Origin: Lates calcarifer
Lineage: Eukaryota; Chordata; Actinopteri; Centropomidae
DNA length: 64,000 nt
Assembly (NCBI RefSeq): GCF_001640805.2
Contig: NC_066851.1
Location: 10,871,550 to 10,935,549, forward strand
Reading direction: 5' to 3'
Shown here: piece by piece, positions 44,938 to 59,170 of the stretch
Numbering within the stretch: position 1 is the first letter of the stretch
How the letters are laid out: each line of letters begins with the position of its first letter
Translations under genes and position numbers: made by a program
The notes under the pieces: generated by a model
Seen by the model: the letters and a program-made list of their open reading frames with translations, nothing else
Database searches by the model: none
Told to the model about the DNA's origin: nothing

Positions 44938-44996
44938 TTTCTGACGTCATTGTCCAATCCTATCCTGGAGCGTGTAGGCTCAGTCGGTGCGGAGTC
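44938..44996. promoter_or_regulatory. GSKIP/ATG2B bidirectional promoter with CRE and CCAAT
   Basis: TGACGTCA, a perfect cAMP-response element palindrome, is at 44942-44949, and CCAAT at 44954-44958. The region lies between the GSKIP leader ATG (44937, minus) and the first upstream ATG of the ATG2B leader (44997, plus), so transcription starts on both sides must be very close together. Confidence 0.6.
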
Positions 44997-45842
44997 ATGA
45001 AAGTGTTTGTAAACAACTCAGTCAGAAGGTAAGTTAAGAGCTGCACTAACATCTTCAACTCTCCTCTCTGACTCATGCATGTCTGCATATTGAACTGGTG
45101 TATATGTGTATGGTGTTTTATCAGTGTACATCTGTCGTGTGATAGTAGATAACTTGGGAAATGTTGGCTTTTAGGTTAGCTGGTGAGCTAGCTAACTAGC
45201 AAGCATCTACCGATACAACCTTAGCATGCCGTTAGCCGGCTATGCTAATGTACCCTCACTCTACCGGCAGCAGTGGTTTATGGCCGAGCTAACAGCAGTA
45301 GCCTCGCATTTGCTAGCCGGCTAGCTAGCTTAATGACATGCCATTGTCTAGCCAGCAATCAGAGCGCAGCTCCCGTCTCCTGACCACGGTGACAGCTCCG
45401 TTTAAGTAAACATAGCTAAGAGTAGCTATTGACCACCAAGACCTTGGCATGCTAACATCCATTTCGCAAGCGAGCTTGGCTAGTTTATACTGGCTGTAGA
45501 ATGGGGGCAAATGTAGGCTGAGATTAACACTGGATAGTTTATGTTGCACGATATTATAACGCTACATAGCAGTAACTTAAAGCTGTCTCAGTCTCAAACT
45601 AACGCATTAATGTTGCTTGTTGTTTTCGGCTGTGTTGTAAACGTGTCTAATGTTGTGTCCAGTGTCAAATTTCAAAGGGGGCACCATATGTGTGTGTGTT
45701 TTCTGTAGGCGCAGCAAACTGGAGTCGGACCAATTCCCACATACATCCCTGAGTGTCAACACATCCTCCGAAGTGTCCCTACTCTTGGGATATAAAGGAT
45801 GTTTGAACTCACGATTTCTTGATGTCTTTAAGTCGACGGGAT
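44997..45842 (+). other. ATG2B: ATG2B spliced 5' leader with an upstream open frame
   Basis: A leader exon ends at 45028 (cagtcagaag|gtaagt) and probably splices to 45709 (tttctgtag|gcgcagc), which runs into the ATG2B start at 45960. The ATG at 44997 reads MKVFVNNSVRR across this junction and stays open to TGA at 45840-45842, about 56 codons, not overlapping the main start. Sequence context of this ATG is moderate. Confidence 0.45.
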
Positions 45843-45959
45843 GACACAACTGTAACGCTACTGACTAATTCATAGCTGTTTGAGTAGCTATAGCATTCTG
45901 GTTGCAGAGCCTCATAATCCCTTTCATTTCCTGCGTACTGTACACCCCACTGAGTTAAG

Positions 45960-48900
45960 ATGCCCTGGCCATTTTCGGAGTCCATCAAGAAGCGGGCCTG
46001 CAGGTACCTTCTTCATCGGTACCTTGGCAACTTTCTACAGGAGAAGCTGAGTTTGGATCAGCTCAGTTTAGACCTCTATCAAGGCACTGGATCACTTGCC
46101 CAAGTGCCATTGGATAAATGGGTATGTGTAATGTTACCTTTGTGGCAGAAAATACAGCTGATTAAATTATCTGATTTTCATACAGAATCTGCATGAACTA
46201 GGAGAAGCTTCAGCATCATGTCTTTTTCTGCAGTCACTCAATGAACTCCTAGAGACGGCAGATGCTCCTTTTGAAGTAATCGCAGGGTTCATCCAGACTA
46301 TTTCTCTAACCGTCCCATGGGCAGCCCTGCTGCAGGAGAACTGTGCCCTAGAGGTGAAGGGTTTGGAGATGGTGCTCAGACCAAGACCAAGAGCAGGTAA
46401 GACCACTACAACACTATCTGTGAAAAAAGTGTTGAGAAAACATGTTATTTTGTCACATATGAACAAGTTGGCAATTAATTTTACTTAAAAGAAAATTAAT
46501 GTGTCACCACTGGCTGTTTTCTCCCAGCATCTGGCATTGAGCCCATGTACTGGTCCAGTTTCATGACGAGCAGCATGCAGCTTGCCAAAGAATGTCTGAG
46601 CCAGAAACTCACCGATGATATGGGAGAGAGCTTCCAGCCTTTTGAGGGATTAGAGAAGTTTGCAGAAACGATAGAGACAGGTAATATGATCATAACATCA
46701 GGCAGCATTTTAGGAGGTTTACTTTGCTGGTGTTGCATAAACTGAGGTCTTTTATTTTTTTATCTTGCAGTTCTGAGAAGGGTCAAAGTGACATTTTTGG
46801 ACACTGTCCTCAGAGTTGAACACATACCGGAAAATTCTAAAACCGGAATTGCTCTCGAGATACGAATCAACAAGTACGTTTGGGCAGTCAATGATTCTTA
46901 CAGTTCTGTTCACCTATATCAGGATACAGTATTGTGGATGTTTGTACCGCAGTTTCAATTTCTGTTGTAGAATCGTTAGGCCACCAATTTCCTCTCTTAA
47001 ATGTAAAACCATAATCAATCACAAAGGGAAATATGTTGATTAGAGGAAGCATAAAAGATAGGATATGATTTGAGCGTAAAAAATGGCTGCAGATAAATGT
47101 ATGGAAGATGTCCGTAATATGTATTACACATAATGCAGTTGCTGATGCATCAGTCTTCACTGTCTTACTGTCAGCCCTTGTCAAGCTAATTGTATTCTGT
47201 TTCTGCTTTCAGGATTGTTTACTGCGACGAAACAGGCGAAGAAAGTTCAAGTGTGAATGTGCATCAGCCAACCACATTTGCAAATAAAAACCTGCAGATG
47301 GAAGGCATCACCATATTTTGGGATGAGTTTTCAGATGCGTCTCGAGCTGCATGCAAATCTTCACCCACTCCAACGGTTGGTGTAGGGAGTCTTTGAAATT
47401 CGGCATAGAGGAGTTGTATGTAGAAGCCTTTTAAAAAATATATATTATCTGTTATTTTGCAGGAAACTGAGCCAAAGCTCTCCCCGAGCTGGAACCCCAA
47501 AATAATATGTGAGCCTCATCCACAGTTCACAGAGCCTGTGTCCTCTACGACACCCTTTGAACCTGTGCAGGTTGGGAGCCTCGGTGGTAGAATTGAATTG
47601 TCCCTCACTTTGAAAAACAACCTAGCTATGCCTGGAGCAAAGGTAAATAAACAATTTCTCAATTATAAAATATTATGAAAAATGTCCCTGATTATATACT
47701 CAGCATTATGCACTTGGGTTAATATCAATAATCATGCAGCTGGACATGCTTTGCTTTTCAGCTGGATGTTGTTGGACATATAGATACACTGATTTTTCTG
47801 CTGTCCCCACGGCAAGTTCATCTTCTTCTGGACTTGTTTGGAGCTTTCTCTGGTGGAGGTGAGCATCCATCTGTTGATAGATAATTTAGATGAAACAAAA
47901 AAAAAAAAAAATCACCAAATGAGCAATTTAGAAATAGAGCCAAAAAAGAGTATTCCTTTCTCTGTTTGTGAAGGTGTGCAGGAATGGGCTAAGGATAGAA
48001 AGAGTCGACCTATACAGCAGGAAGATGAGTATCGGCTCCATATGGAACTGAACCGCTGCCTGAAGAAGGATACTGCTGTGCCAGGAGCAGACCCCGACCT
48101 CTTTGAGAGCCAGACCACCAGAACTGTGTCAAGTCGAGGTTGGACTCAAACACCATCCTCTCACTCTATAATATCTTATAAGTCAGAAATCATAGTTGCA
48201 TCTGTTTGATGAAAATTGTCCTTTCCTTTTTTTTCATTTGCTGATGTAGATGATGTGTTCTTCTCCATGGCTGACATGGACATGTCTCACAGTTTGTCAT
48301 CCCTCCCTCCTCTGGGTGAACCACCCACTGTTGACTTGGATTTGTCACTTAATAGCAACTACTCAGCCTCACCAGGAGAATCTCCCTCTGGAAATGCAGC
48401 AGTGAGTCTTAAAGTCATAGAGACACATTGAAATATAATGTAGTTGAGCACATGGACTCTCAGTGGTCTGGTTAAAACAAGGAGGTATTTAAATGATTGT
48501 ATGATTGTATGTGTTGTAGCTTGTGTGTTAAAAATATTCCAGATCATTTGCTGTTCTCATATAATCTGGGATGATATCTGTGTTTTTAGGCTCTGTGGGA
48601 TGATTACATGGATGTACCGCGCCAAAGAGAGAAGCAGGCTAATGAAACACCCGTCCAGTCACGGGATTCACAACTCCCTCAAAAATTACTGAGACAGACT
48701 TGTAAGTGATATAACAAAATAAGATTTACATACTTAAATCAAGCACTAGACCCTCTGAAAAAAAAAATCATTAAGTATCTGTATATCTGCCATTTTTATA
48801 TTTCAGCCCATCCATCCAAAACTCATGGTGATGAGTCAAGGCCAGAGCTGGTGTTAAAGCTGACACTGAGCAGCCTGGCTGTCTCTGTCCTCCACATCGA

Positions 48901-51900
48901 CCCGCTGCCACCACCAGATGCTGCTCCCAGTCCCCTCGGCCCCATGGCTGCGCACTTCTTCAGCATGGTGGGCCCAGGCCAGCTCGCCCCGGCTGCTTTC
49001 CTTCAGTCTCGGACAGTGTTCAATCAGGCTTGTCCCCATGACCACCTCAGGTGCATTTATTTCTGTTGTGCAAAGTTGTATTTGTTGTCTTACGGTAGGA
49101 CAGGTTTAGGATTTGAGTGTGTAAATACCTGACTGACCTGGGTTTATATCTGCAGGTTTGTGGGCCAGGGTCTGAAGATAAACTATGAACACTGTCAGGG
49201 ATCCAGCTTGCGGACTTTCAGCACTGATGTCTCCCTTAACCAGGTGGAATTTCTGGAGTGTCTGTTCCCCTCTGAGGCTGTCATTGCTGGCTCCCAAAGA
49301 GGCATTCAGTACACTGAGGTTAGATTTTTAAATCTGAGCCAAACACATTTTGCACTGCACTGAGCTTTAGTTGATTAAATGCTGCATATACACTCAGTTG
49401 CAGCTGGCATGGCATCAGGAGTGTTCCTCACTACTTTCTCTGTCGCACCTCAGCTCCTGACATTTGACACCACAGCCAGTGCTGATGCGCCGCTTACCAC
49501 CTGCCTTCACCTGCTTTACAAACAGGCTGAGCGCAGGGGCCCTCAGGTAACAGCATTTGTTAGTCCAATATGAAACCACAACACTCACTAACACTTAACA
49601 CACAAGTGCTTTTTCTGCATCGTTGTCTGGTAGCCATACAAGTCAGCCCTTTGCCTCTCTGAGCAGGGCGGTCAAGTGCGCCTTAGCACCATCCCCAGGA
49701 AAGCTGAGATCCAGGTGGAGCTGGGCCCTGTGCGCTCTGAGCTGGACATCAGCATCGTAGACCGTCTCAACTCATTGCTACAACCTCAGAAGCTGGCCAC
49801 CACAGAGATGATGGCCTCTCATATGTATACATCCTATAATAAACATGTCAGCTTGGTAAGGTCCTCCCAGGAACTATTACTAATTATTGTAGCCTCGGAA
49901 ATAATTGTCACAAATGATCATGTAAATCATCACTGTACAACAAAGTTCATAATCTATATTTTTGTGTGTCTTCACTAATTTCACAGCACAAGGCCTTTAC
50001 TGAGGTTTTCCTTGATGACAGCCACACTCCAACTAACTGTCATGTGTCACTGACCATTAATGCCCCAGTACTGGGCCTCGCAGTCCGCTTCCCCATCCCT
50101 GACCTGCGCTCAGATCAAGAGAGGGGCCCTTGGTTCAAGAAGTCCCTGCAGAAGGAAGTTCTCTACCTGGAGTTTGAAGACCTGGAAATGAAAACGGAGT
50201 TCATGGGTGGCAGCTCTCCTGACCAAACTAAGATGGAACTCACGTTTAGGGACCTTATTGGTATGTCGTCCAAGGGAGAAACAAGTTTCCAAACTGCTTT
50301 TTGAAGATTTTTTAAAAATGATGAGCTGCTCTTTTACTGCTGTGTTTTTTTTAAAAATCTAAACAGGGAAGTTCCAAGAGGAGCCAGACCAACCAGCAGC
50401 CCGGTTCCTCAGAGTGTCCCACACCATGGATGGAGACATGTCAACATCTGAAAGTGTAAAGTTTGACTGGCCGAGGTAAGTTTATCTAACAAGCCTCAAA
50501 CTGATCAGTCCGTTCAGAGGAACCTTCCACTGATGTTAAATTCGTCTGAGCAGGGTCGTACTGAAGATGAACCCCACTGCAGTGCACTCGATCCTCGAGC
50601 GTGTGGCGGCTGAAGATGATGAGGGGGCTGAGGATCATTCTCTTGAGGAGGAAGAAGAGGAGGGGGCTGCTCATTCACTGAAGGATGTGTGTGACTTTGG
50701 GAAACCAGAGCCATCACCATTCTCCTCACGCAGAGTTATGTATGAGAATGAAGAGGTGGGTCATGGCTAAAGGGCCACGTTGATAGAAATGTTAAAAAAC
50801 AGAAACTACACCCAGTTTGGACCAAAGTTGTTAATAAGACGTTATCAGTGCACAAATATGCTTGACATTGGCAAAAGACTAATTTTTATGTCCACCTGAC
50901 AAACACGTTTCCTTACATGCCATTGGTTCAAAGCAGGTGGACTGAATGCAGGTGCATGAATTTGCATTCAGAAGCGAGACCATCCTCTGGTTGATGTATT
51001 AAAATATATGACAGATGCGTCATTATGCAAAAAGCAACACACACACTGCTTTGCATAACTAACCTGTTGACAGAGCAGGTGGTGATGAGCCCACGTTTAT
51101 AATTTTTATTTATTTATTTTTATTCCAGATGGTCATTCCTGGTGATGTTGCTGAGATGACAGAGTTCCAGGAAAAAACCATGAACAACTCACGCTTCATC
51201 CTTGAGTTGTGTTTCCCCAATGTGCAATTAGCGCTGCCCAGCAAGGCATTTTATGAAAAACTACACAACAGGTACTGAATTTATGATATTATATTAAATG
51301 TCAGCATGGCAATAAAAATACAGCAAAACTCACTAAATTGGTAAATATTAAGGTTTGTCTTGAAAAAGTGATAAAGTGAGTTAAAGTCTGGTTAATACAG
51401 TAGTTAAAGAAAGCAGCTGACAGTTAAAACTTTTACACATGGAAGAAATCAATCTGTACCTTTTGCACATATAAAATGAACGTTTGTAATATTTTAGGAT
51501 AAACAATGACCTGCTACTGTGGGAGCCCACTGCTCCATCTCCAGTGGAGACTGTTGAGAACATGCCGTATGGAGTTGGCCTCTCTGTCGCCAGTCAGCTG
51601 ATCAACACTTACTCCAAAGACAGCTTCAGCCAGTTCCGCTCTACTGGACCTGAAGGTGAGGAAGCAAAAACCTGTTATAGAACTTTGCGGACTCTCAAAA
51701 TTGAAGTCAAATTTTGCGATATGCGGCCGTGTTTTAACACCCGACAGCTTTCATCACTTCATAGACATGCTTTTTGTTTTGCTTTCAGAAGAGACCAGCG
51801 GCTCAGAGGAGGAGAACATGCACTATTACTCTCCGGCCTCTGACCTGGGCCTCAGGTCTCGCAAAAAGAAAAAGCCCAGAACCCAGAGCAAGACCTCCCA

Positions 51901-54900
51901 GAGTCTGTTCTCTGTCATCCTTAGTGTCAATCACGGCCTGGTAGCTCTTCAGACTAATGCTAAGGTAATCTCACATTCTTTTTGAAATAACTTACAGTTC
52001 TCACAGGTTTATCCAGGTATGCATAACAGCTTGTTTAATGGACAGTGAGGTTGAGTTTCCATCTTGTTTTTTTCCAGAAGGAGGATAAAACTATACAGAA
52101 AAACAAACATGGCGAGTTCTGGCTGGAGGTGAAAAATGCTGTGCTGTTCAGTGTAACACAATATGAAGGCTATAAAGACCAACACTACATCTGCTTCCAC
52201 ACCAGTAGCATTTGCATGTATCACCAAGGTAAACTACTAATACTGCACTTGTTCCCTATAATATTAGTCTTATGTTATTGTGAATATGTCATGTTTGTGA
52301 GCATCTCTGCTATTATGTCAGTCACGTATATACCTGTGCCTCTTTCACTCATGTCCCACTGTATCAATTTGCTCAGGGCTTATGGATGGAGGCACCTCTG
52401 TCTCAGACATAAAGTTGCCATGCAGGACACATCCCCATTGGCTAGAGCCAACTATCTACCAATCAGAGACATCTCCCGAGAGATCCTCAACACCCTCAGA
52501 GGGGATTGGTCTGGAGGCCCGCAGCATGGTGTCCGTTGCTGTCAAAATCTCCTCACAGAACGCAGAACGCAACGTCAAGGTAGGGGCACCCACATCACTT
52601 ATGGTTGGCTTCAGATCACTGTGTGAAACTGTTGTTAGTAAGACACTGTTCGTACTCAGGCTGTTTGTTGCACATGAGAGTTTCTCATTTTAATGATATG
52701 ACTCTATTTCCCAAGGTGAAAAAAGCAAAGATAAAAGTTGCGAGGAATATAATAGAATTCTGTGTAGATGAACTTTTCTTCTTTCTTATCCTGTTAATCA
52801 AATTGTGAGCCCTTAGATTTACCCCAAGACCACCTGAGACACTGCTTGAATATTTTCCATAAGGCTCAATTTGTCAGAGATCTATTGACTAAGACTGTGT
52901 TAGTACTAAACAGTAAACCTTCATGGCCACATTTGCCACATTCACCCTGTAGATGGGGCTGTAGTCAAAATGAATTATTTTCCTGGATCTGTTCTTTAGT
53001 CTAAACCCTGACCTTGGCATGTAAGTGCAAGGTAAATACTCATGTAGGAAAATAATAGGCAGCTAAGTCAATATTTTATGTTGGGAAACACCGGACTTGA
53101 TTATAAGTGGAGTTTTAAATTTTTCCAGAAACCACACGTGTGCAGTAGCATCTGTTTCAACACAGATTTTAGTATGCACTCAGTAAAGCAGTAATGCTAT
53201 TTTGGCAGAACTGGTGTTTAAAATACACCAGTCAGTTTGCTTTTGGTTTGCTGCTGACTGTGGTGATCTGTTTTAATGCAGGAATTTCTGGTTGCTGTTG
53301 GAGTGAGAGGAGCCACACTCCAGCACAGAGTTGTCCCCCCCAGCCTGGGGTGGTATGACCAGGTAAGACAAAATAGACCTCACTAACTCTAAACTAAAAC
53401 CTCTTTTATTCTTTTACCTTCACATGAATAAGAAAATCATCATTTCAATCATGCAATAACATCAGACATTTGTAATCTTATTGCTGATTTATTCTCTACA
53501 GATTGTCGACTTTCTGAATGTCTCTGATGAGCCTGTGTTGGGTTACGCTCCTCCTACATCTGTCACCACCCTACATCTACACCTATGGAGCTGCTCTCTA
53601 GACTACAGGTCAAGAACGCCTCAAACCTCCAACTACTTTAAAAGTTATGTGTTATTTGTGTGTTTATTCTCATGTAGCATGTGCTTTTGTCTTGACAGAC
53701 CCCTTTACCTGCCACTCAGATCACTGCTCATTGTAGAAACTTTCAGCATCTCCAGCAGTGTCTCTTTAGATCACTCCTCTTCAACACTCAGGTATTAAAC
53801 AGTCTACTGGTTTTGTCACTAATACAAAATAGAGAAATGTAATTGCAGTTGAGTTATAGATTTGTCTTTGCTAAGCAGAACATGTTGTTTGCAGGATCAT
53901 TTTGGACGAAGCTGCTCTGTTCCTCTCAGACAAGAGTAATGCAGTCTCTGTTAATCTAGCACGTGGTAAGTTTGCTGCAGTGATGATTTTGAAATAATAC
54001 ATTTTTGAATTAACTGAAGTGTTAAAAAATGCAGCTTTGATCAGTGTTTGCGTTTGTTTTTTTGTCACAGACTACGTCCAAGTGGTAGACATGGGAACAC
54101 TAGAGCTGAGGATTACAGCTGTCAAACCTGGAGCAGATGGAAAATTGGTAAGAGTTTTCTGTCTCTAAATGGCGCTAATATTTTAGACTTTCGCTCTCAA
54201 GGACAAGGATCCCACATTTTTATGTACTTTTTCATTGTCTTTCGGGTGATAGTCGGAGCCCAGATTTGAGCTGCGCTGTTCCAGTGACGTCATTCACATC
54301 AGAACATGTTCAGACTCCTGTGCCGCCCTCATGAACCTTATCCAGTATGTAGCCAGCTATGGAGACCTGCTGCCCCCTGCAGAACCTGAGGCCAAGCACA
54401 GCAGCATTACTCAAAGAACCAAGGTCAGCAGTGACGCCACTCATGAGAATATGTTACATAGTTACAGTGCACTTTCAAAATCCTGCCAGTCATACGATGC
54501 TTAGTCCGAGTGTATTTTTGGACAGGCGGAGTTTCCCAGCCGGCCCCCTTCACAGACACCCCTGCTCGCCGAGACTGAGCAGCAGATGTTGCAGGATCTG
54601 ATGAGTGAAGCTATGGAGGAAACCGATGGGCAGCATACACCAGGGCCGCAGCAGAATGGTGAGTTCAGTAAGGATTAAAGCTGTAAATCGTTGAATAATG
54701 TAACTGGACCTCATGAGATTTTTCATTTCACTCATCTGCAGGCGCGCATGAGGAGCGGAATCACGACCATGAACCACCTCGCTCAGACCTGTTCCTCTTC
54801 CCAGATGAGAGTGGGAATTTTAACCAAGATTCAAGCCCCACTTACCCCATGCTTCACTCTCCTCTCATCACTCCTGTCCCTAGCCTGGCCCAAGAGACAG

Positions 54901-57900
54901 ATGACTTTTGTATCCTGGAAACACCTGGTTCCAGAGGAGAGGTTGGAATATATACTTGTTTACACAGTTCTAGCTTTGAGTGTTTTTGTTGCCTTACTGT
55001 AATAAATATATGTTCCAGGATCGTGATCAGGAACCAGTGGTAAAGCTCCTTACTTCAGACCCAGTGGAAATCAAGGATGATCACTTCAGTCAGCCTCTGG
55101 ATGGGAGCGACTCCAGTCGTGGAGCCATGAACTTTCCCATCCCGGAGGTGCGCTACCTCATCAAGGAGATCTCTGTCATTTGGCACCTTTATGGTGGGAA
55201 AGACTTTGGGGGTGCGACTTTCACAGCCTCTCCTGCTAGAAGCCGAGGGTGAGTCATATGTTATTTAATTGTGCAGACAACATTTAAATGTGCTCAAAGG
55301 GAAATGGACTGTTTGATTTTTATTTTTTTCCACTGCCTTGCAGGTCTACACCTCATAGCTCCCCCTCACAAACCCCAGTGAGACAGGCCAAGGCTTCAGG
55401 ACGGGCAGGAGGTGGAAAAGGAAGGAACCCTGACGTTCTCATGGAGATCCAACTCAGCAAGGTAAAGTTATTCTTCGGTTTATTTTGATGCACTCAGTCA
55501 GATCGTATGATTGCCTTGGGTCGTTCTTTCATTGTTTACCAACCTTTTCTTTGACCTCAGGTGAGATTTCAACATGAGGTGTACCCACAGGCCCAGGTGG
55601 CCTCTGGGTCAGCAGTGGACCAGCCAGTCTCTCGGCAGGTGTTCGTCGTGCAGGACTTGGAGATCCGAGACAGACTGGCGACTTCACAAATGAACAAGTT
55701 CCTGTATTTGTACTCTAGCAAAGAAATGCCTCGCAAAGCCCATTCTAACATGGTGAGAAAGGAAACACATTCATATTAAACCAGTCAAGTGCTGGCCTGG
55801 TGTAACTTCTTATGTGCTTTTGCTCTTAGTTGACAGTTAAGGCGCTGCACATGTGTCCGGAGTCAGGTCAGGCTCCTCAGGAGTGCTGTCTGCGTGTTTC
55901 CCTGATGCCTCTTCGTCTCAATATTGATCAGGTATAAGACTCAGATATAGATTATTTTCCCAAACTCAGCATCCTCAGCAATGTTTTTACTGACTGTCCT
56001 GTTTGTTTGTTCATTTGAAGGATGCACTATTCTTCCTGAAGGACTTCTTTACTAGTCTTGCCACTGAAGTTGAGTTTTTTTCACCACCTGCTCAAGAAGG
56101 TAAAACTGATCATCCACACAGATGTCCTTCATTGTAAACATTACTTTCAACCAAAAGCTCATGATGATGTATTGTTTCGCAGCTATCTGTGTTTCCACAA
56201 AGAAAGCAGCCGCCCCCGAGATCTCCTGCAGCTTCTCCAAGCACGCTGGCAGCAGCCAGGACCCGGCCCCAATCATCTCAGTGCCTGCTCAGAGACGTTT
56301 GAGCCACAATGGTTTCTCCACAACTAGCAGGGAAGAAGCGACTGACAGTGAAGCCTCTGCTCCTTCTTTCACAGACCAGCCGATCTTCTTTAGGTCAGCC
56401 TTAAATATAAATAAATAATGAAATCCCTTTAAAAGAAATAATCAAATTGTTTTTCTGTATTTGGTAACATTTTCTTTTCCTACCAGGGAGTTTCGATTTA
56501 CCTCTGAGGTTCCCATTCGCTTGGATTACCATGGGAAACATGTTTCAATGGAGCAGGTATGTGGTCCAGGAACAGTTTGCGTTAATTCCACATTATGTTA
56601 TTAGTGCTTTGTTCATAACTTAATAACTGTTTTGTTTCAGGGAACATTTGCAGGCATCATTATTGGGTTGACACAGCTGAATTGTTCAGAGCTGAAACTG
56701 AGACGGTTGTGCTACAGACAAGGGTATGTTTATCTCAGTAATTCATCACGTGAGACTTTCAGTATTGTTTTCTTCCACACACCACATACAGAATATTTGA
56801 AGTGTATAATTCACTGTTCACAAATAACAAATGGTTTTTCCAATGTACTAATACTTGTCTGTCTTTCAGATTATTAGGTGTGGATAAGCTGTTTTCCTAT
56901 GCAATAAATGAGTGGCTTAATGACATAAAGAAGAACCAGCTTCCAGGTCTGCTGGGTGGTGTTGGACCTATTCACTCACTGGTACAGTTGGGTGAGTACA
57001 GCACATGCTCAGTCTTAACCTTTTTTTGTATTTCCAGATTTTGTCCCACATTTAAGATATAAACTTTCTGTCCCTTTTTATGACCATACTCAACACAATC
57101 AGTGTCTTTAAAGATGGGATTTATGATTTCATTAATGAACTGCTGTGAATATCATTTACGATAGAGGAGCTTACTGATCACAGGTGTCTCTCAGGTACTC
57201 TATTTTCCTGTTCTTAAGATGAATGTTTTGTTCAGTTCAGGGATTCAGGGACTTGGTTTGGCTCCCGATTGAGCAGTACAGGAAAGACGGCCGGATAGTT
57301 CGTGGGTTTCAGCGCGGCACTGCTTCCTTTGGGACCTCTACTGCTATGGCCGCTCTGGAGCTCACCAACAGGATGGTGCGCACTATACAGGTAAACTGGC
57401 CTCTCCACAGTCACTAAAAAGTCTCTATTCATTAGTACTGCTTCCATGAAGCATCAGACAAATAAATGGTTTTTGTCTGATTTTCAGGCAGCGGCTGAGA
57501 CAGCCTATGACATGGTATCTCCAGTGCCTGATGAGAGAGACACAAAGAGGATAAAACGGTTCTCACATTATGGACTGGCTCATCAGCCTGTGGACCTAAG
57601 AGAAGGTGTAGCCAAAGCCTATACTGTGGTGAAAGAGGTAAACAAACGTAAAGATGAAATATTTAACCTGCAGTGATGTTAATGGAAAGAAACTGTCATT
57701 CATTTGTATGATTGTGTTTCTCTCTACAGGGGATCACAGACACTGCACTGACTATCTATGACACAGCCACCCGGGAGCATGAGCAGCGCGGGATGACGGG
57801 GGCAGTGGGCGGAGTTCTCCGACAGCTGCCGCCAGCTGTAGTCAAGCCTCTCATTATGGCCACTGAGGCCACCTCCAATGTCTTGGGTGGGATGAGGAAC

Positions 57901-57960
57901 CAGATTCACCCCGATGCTCGCCAGGAGGAATCACAGAAATGGAGGCAGGGCGAGGAGTAA
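45960..57960 (+). CDS. ATG2B: ATG2B, autophagy lipid-transfer protein
   Basis: Rod-shaped bridge protein that moves lipid from ER to growing autophagosome, with WIPI4 and ATG9; also on lipid droplets. Exons: 45960-46121, 46234-46396, 46528-46680, 46771-46873, 47213-47375, 47463-47642, 47762-47858, 47974-48138, 48250-48401, 48590-48701, 48807-49050, 49156-49318, 49454-49546, 49667-49855, 49987-50260, 50367-50475, 50554-50755, 51129-51271, 51498-51655, 51789-51964, 52078-52228, 52377-52579, 53282-53362, 53502-53608, 53699-53791, 53895-53965, 54071-54147, 54253-54423, 54526-54658, 54742-54941, 55019-55248, 55344-55461, 55561-55752, 55830-55931, 56021-56099, 56183-56393, 56487-56556, 56641-56723, 56870-56991, 57236-57390, 57488-57637, 57730-57960. 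Total 6,231 nt, 2,076 residues (human 2,078), all in frame. N-terminal chorein MPWPFSESIKKRAC; C-terminal EATSNVLGGMRNQI. Confidence 0.96.
54906..54917 (+). other. ATG2B: LC3-interacting motif FCIL of ATG2B
   Basis: In exon 54742-54941 the sequence ETDDFCILE matches the LIR of mammalian ATG2 proteins, with the FCIL core preceded by acidic residues. LIR binding to LC3/GABARAP is required for phagophore closure in the mammalian family members. Confidence 0.8.
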
Positions 57961-59030
57961 TTGTTGTTGCCATACGACACCTGAAACCATGACTGTGCAG
58001 AAGCAGGAGCTGATAAATGTGATGGAAACTTTCTTCAGAGCATTTTTGAAGAGGAACATCTCAGAGGTGCATCACGACCCTGGTGTAAATAAAATACTGT
58101 TCATCTCGTGGCATTTTTTAGCTACTGTGATTCAGCTTGTGTCAGCTTACCAGTTCCCTCACAGTGCCTTCATGGTTATCAGCATAGTCCAACTGTGTGT
58201 TTAGTCAAAGGGATGTATGATAGTGCGATGAATTAATGAGCCACATATGGTGTTTATGTGGATTTTGTTCTGTTGTAGAATAGACAATGGCATTTTAAAT
58301 ATAAAATCATAATGAGGAAATACGCTGTTGTTTCATGAAGTGCAAACATTTGCTTCATTCTCAAACAGCTCTGTTTACAAGTTGTGTGGTTACATTCGCT
58401 TATTCTTCTTGGTGTTGACAAACACTAATAATATAGGTGTAATGACCCTTAATTTATATAATGTACTGTATGTGCGCCTTGTTATTTACTGTAAATAATC
58501 CTAATGTAACATTTCATGCAAATAGGAAAGAACAAACATAGTAACTGAATGTGTTACAGCTGTGATCTGTAATCAGCACTTTGAAGTGACTTGAAGGGTT
58601 ACTCGCCCAAATGAATGATAGATGGGAAGATTGCCCAGATTCTTCACGAGTTTCACAATTTTATTTTGAGCTGTGATCAACCTTGTGTAAAGTTCACAAA
58701 AGCTGCTGACCTGAAAGGCTGATTTTGACATTTAAAAAGTTTCTTTTTTTTTCCCGTCAGTCTGTTACTCAACATTTTCAAATTGTAGATACCAACTTGT
58801 ACAAGGAACTACATCCACTCAACATCTTCAATTAAAGTCTTAATATTTTGCTCAGTTGATTTTTTTACGTGTATGCTTGAATATTGGTATTTGACGTGAT
58901 ATGTTGTGTTGCAAATATTTGATTTGCTCATTTTCCTGTTTGTGGAAAGAATATTTCTTGTACATACGTGTACAGTTGACTCTTGAATTTGTATGAAAAG
59001 CATGAAAGGGAATTAAAAACGGCTCAAGTC
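57961..59030 (+). other. ATG2B: ATG2B 3' untranslated region
   Basis: About 1.05 kb after the TAA. ATTAAA at 59012-59017 is the likely polyadenylation signal; another ATTAAA lies near 58,832. NOXRED1 begins at 59256 on the same strand, so the gap is only about 230 bp. Confidence 0.65.
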
Positions 59031-59170
59031 ACCACAGTGGAGTGGAGTTGTGGCTTGCTTTTCAAAAATTAAGTTGTCATGGATGGATCTTCTGTTTCAG
59101 ACTTTTGCTTTTATTCTGAAAAAGAGCTTTATTTTGAAATGTGTAACCCGGTAAATCGGAAGTTTTAAAT

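Noticed and set aside
52045..52626. A 193-codon plus-strand open frame, the longest in the window
   Set aside because: Only its first part (52078-52228) is the real ATG2B exon frame; the rest is intron and an out-of-frame reading of exon 52377-52579.
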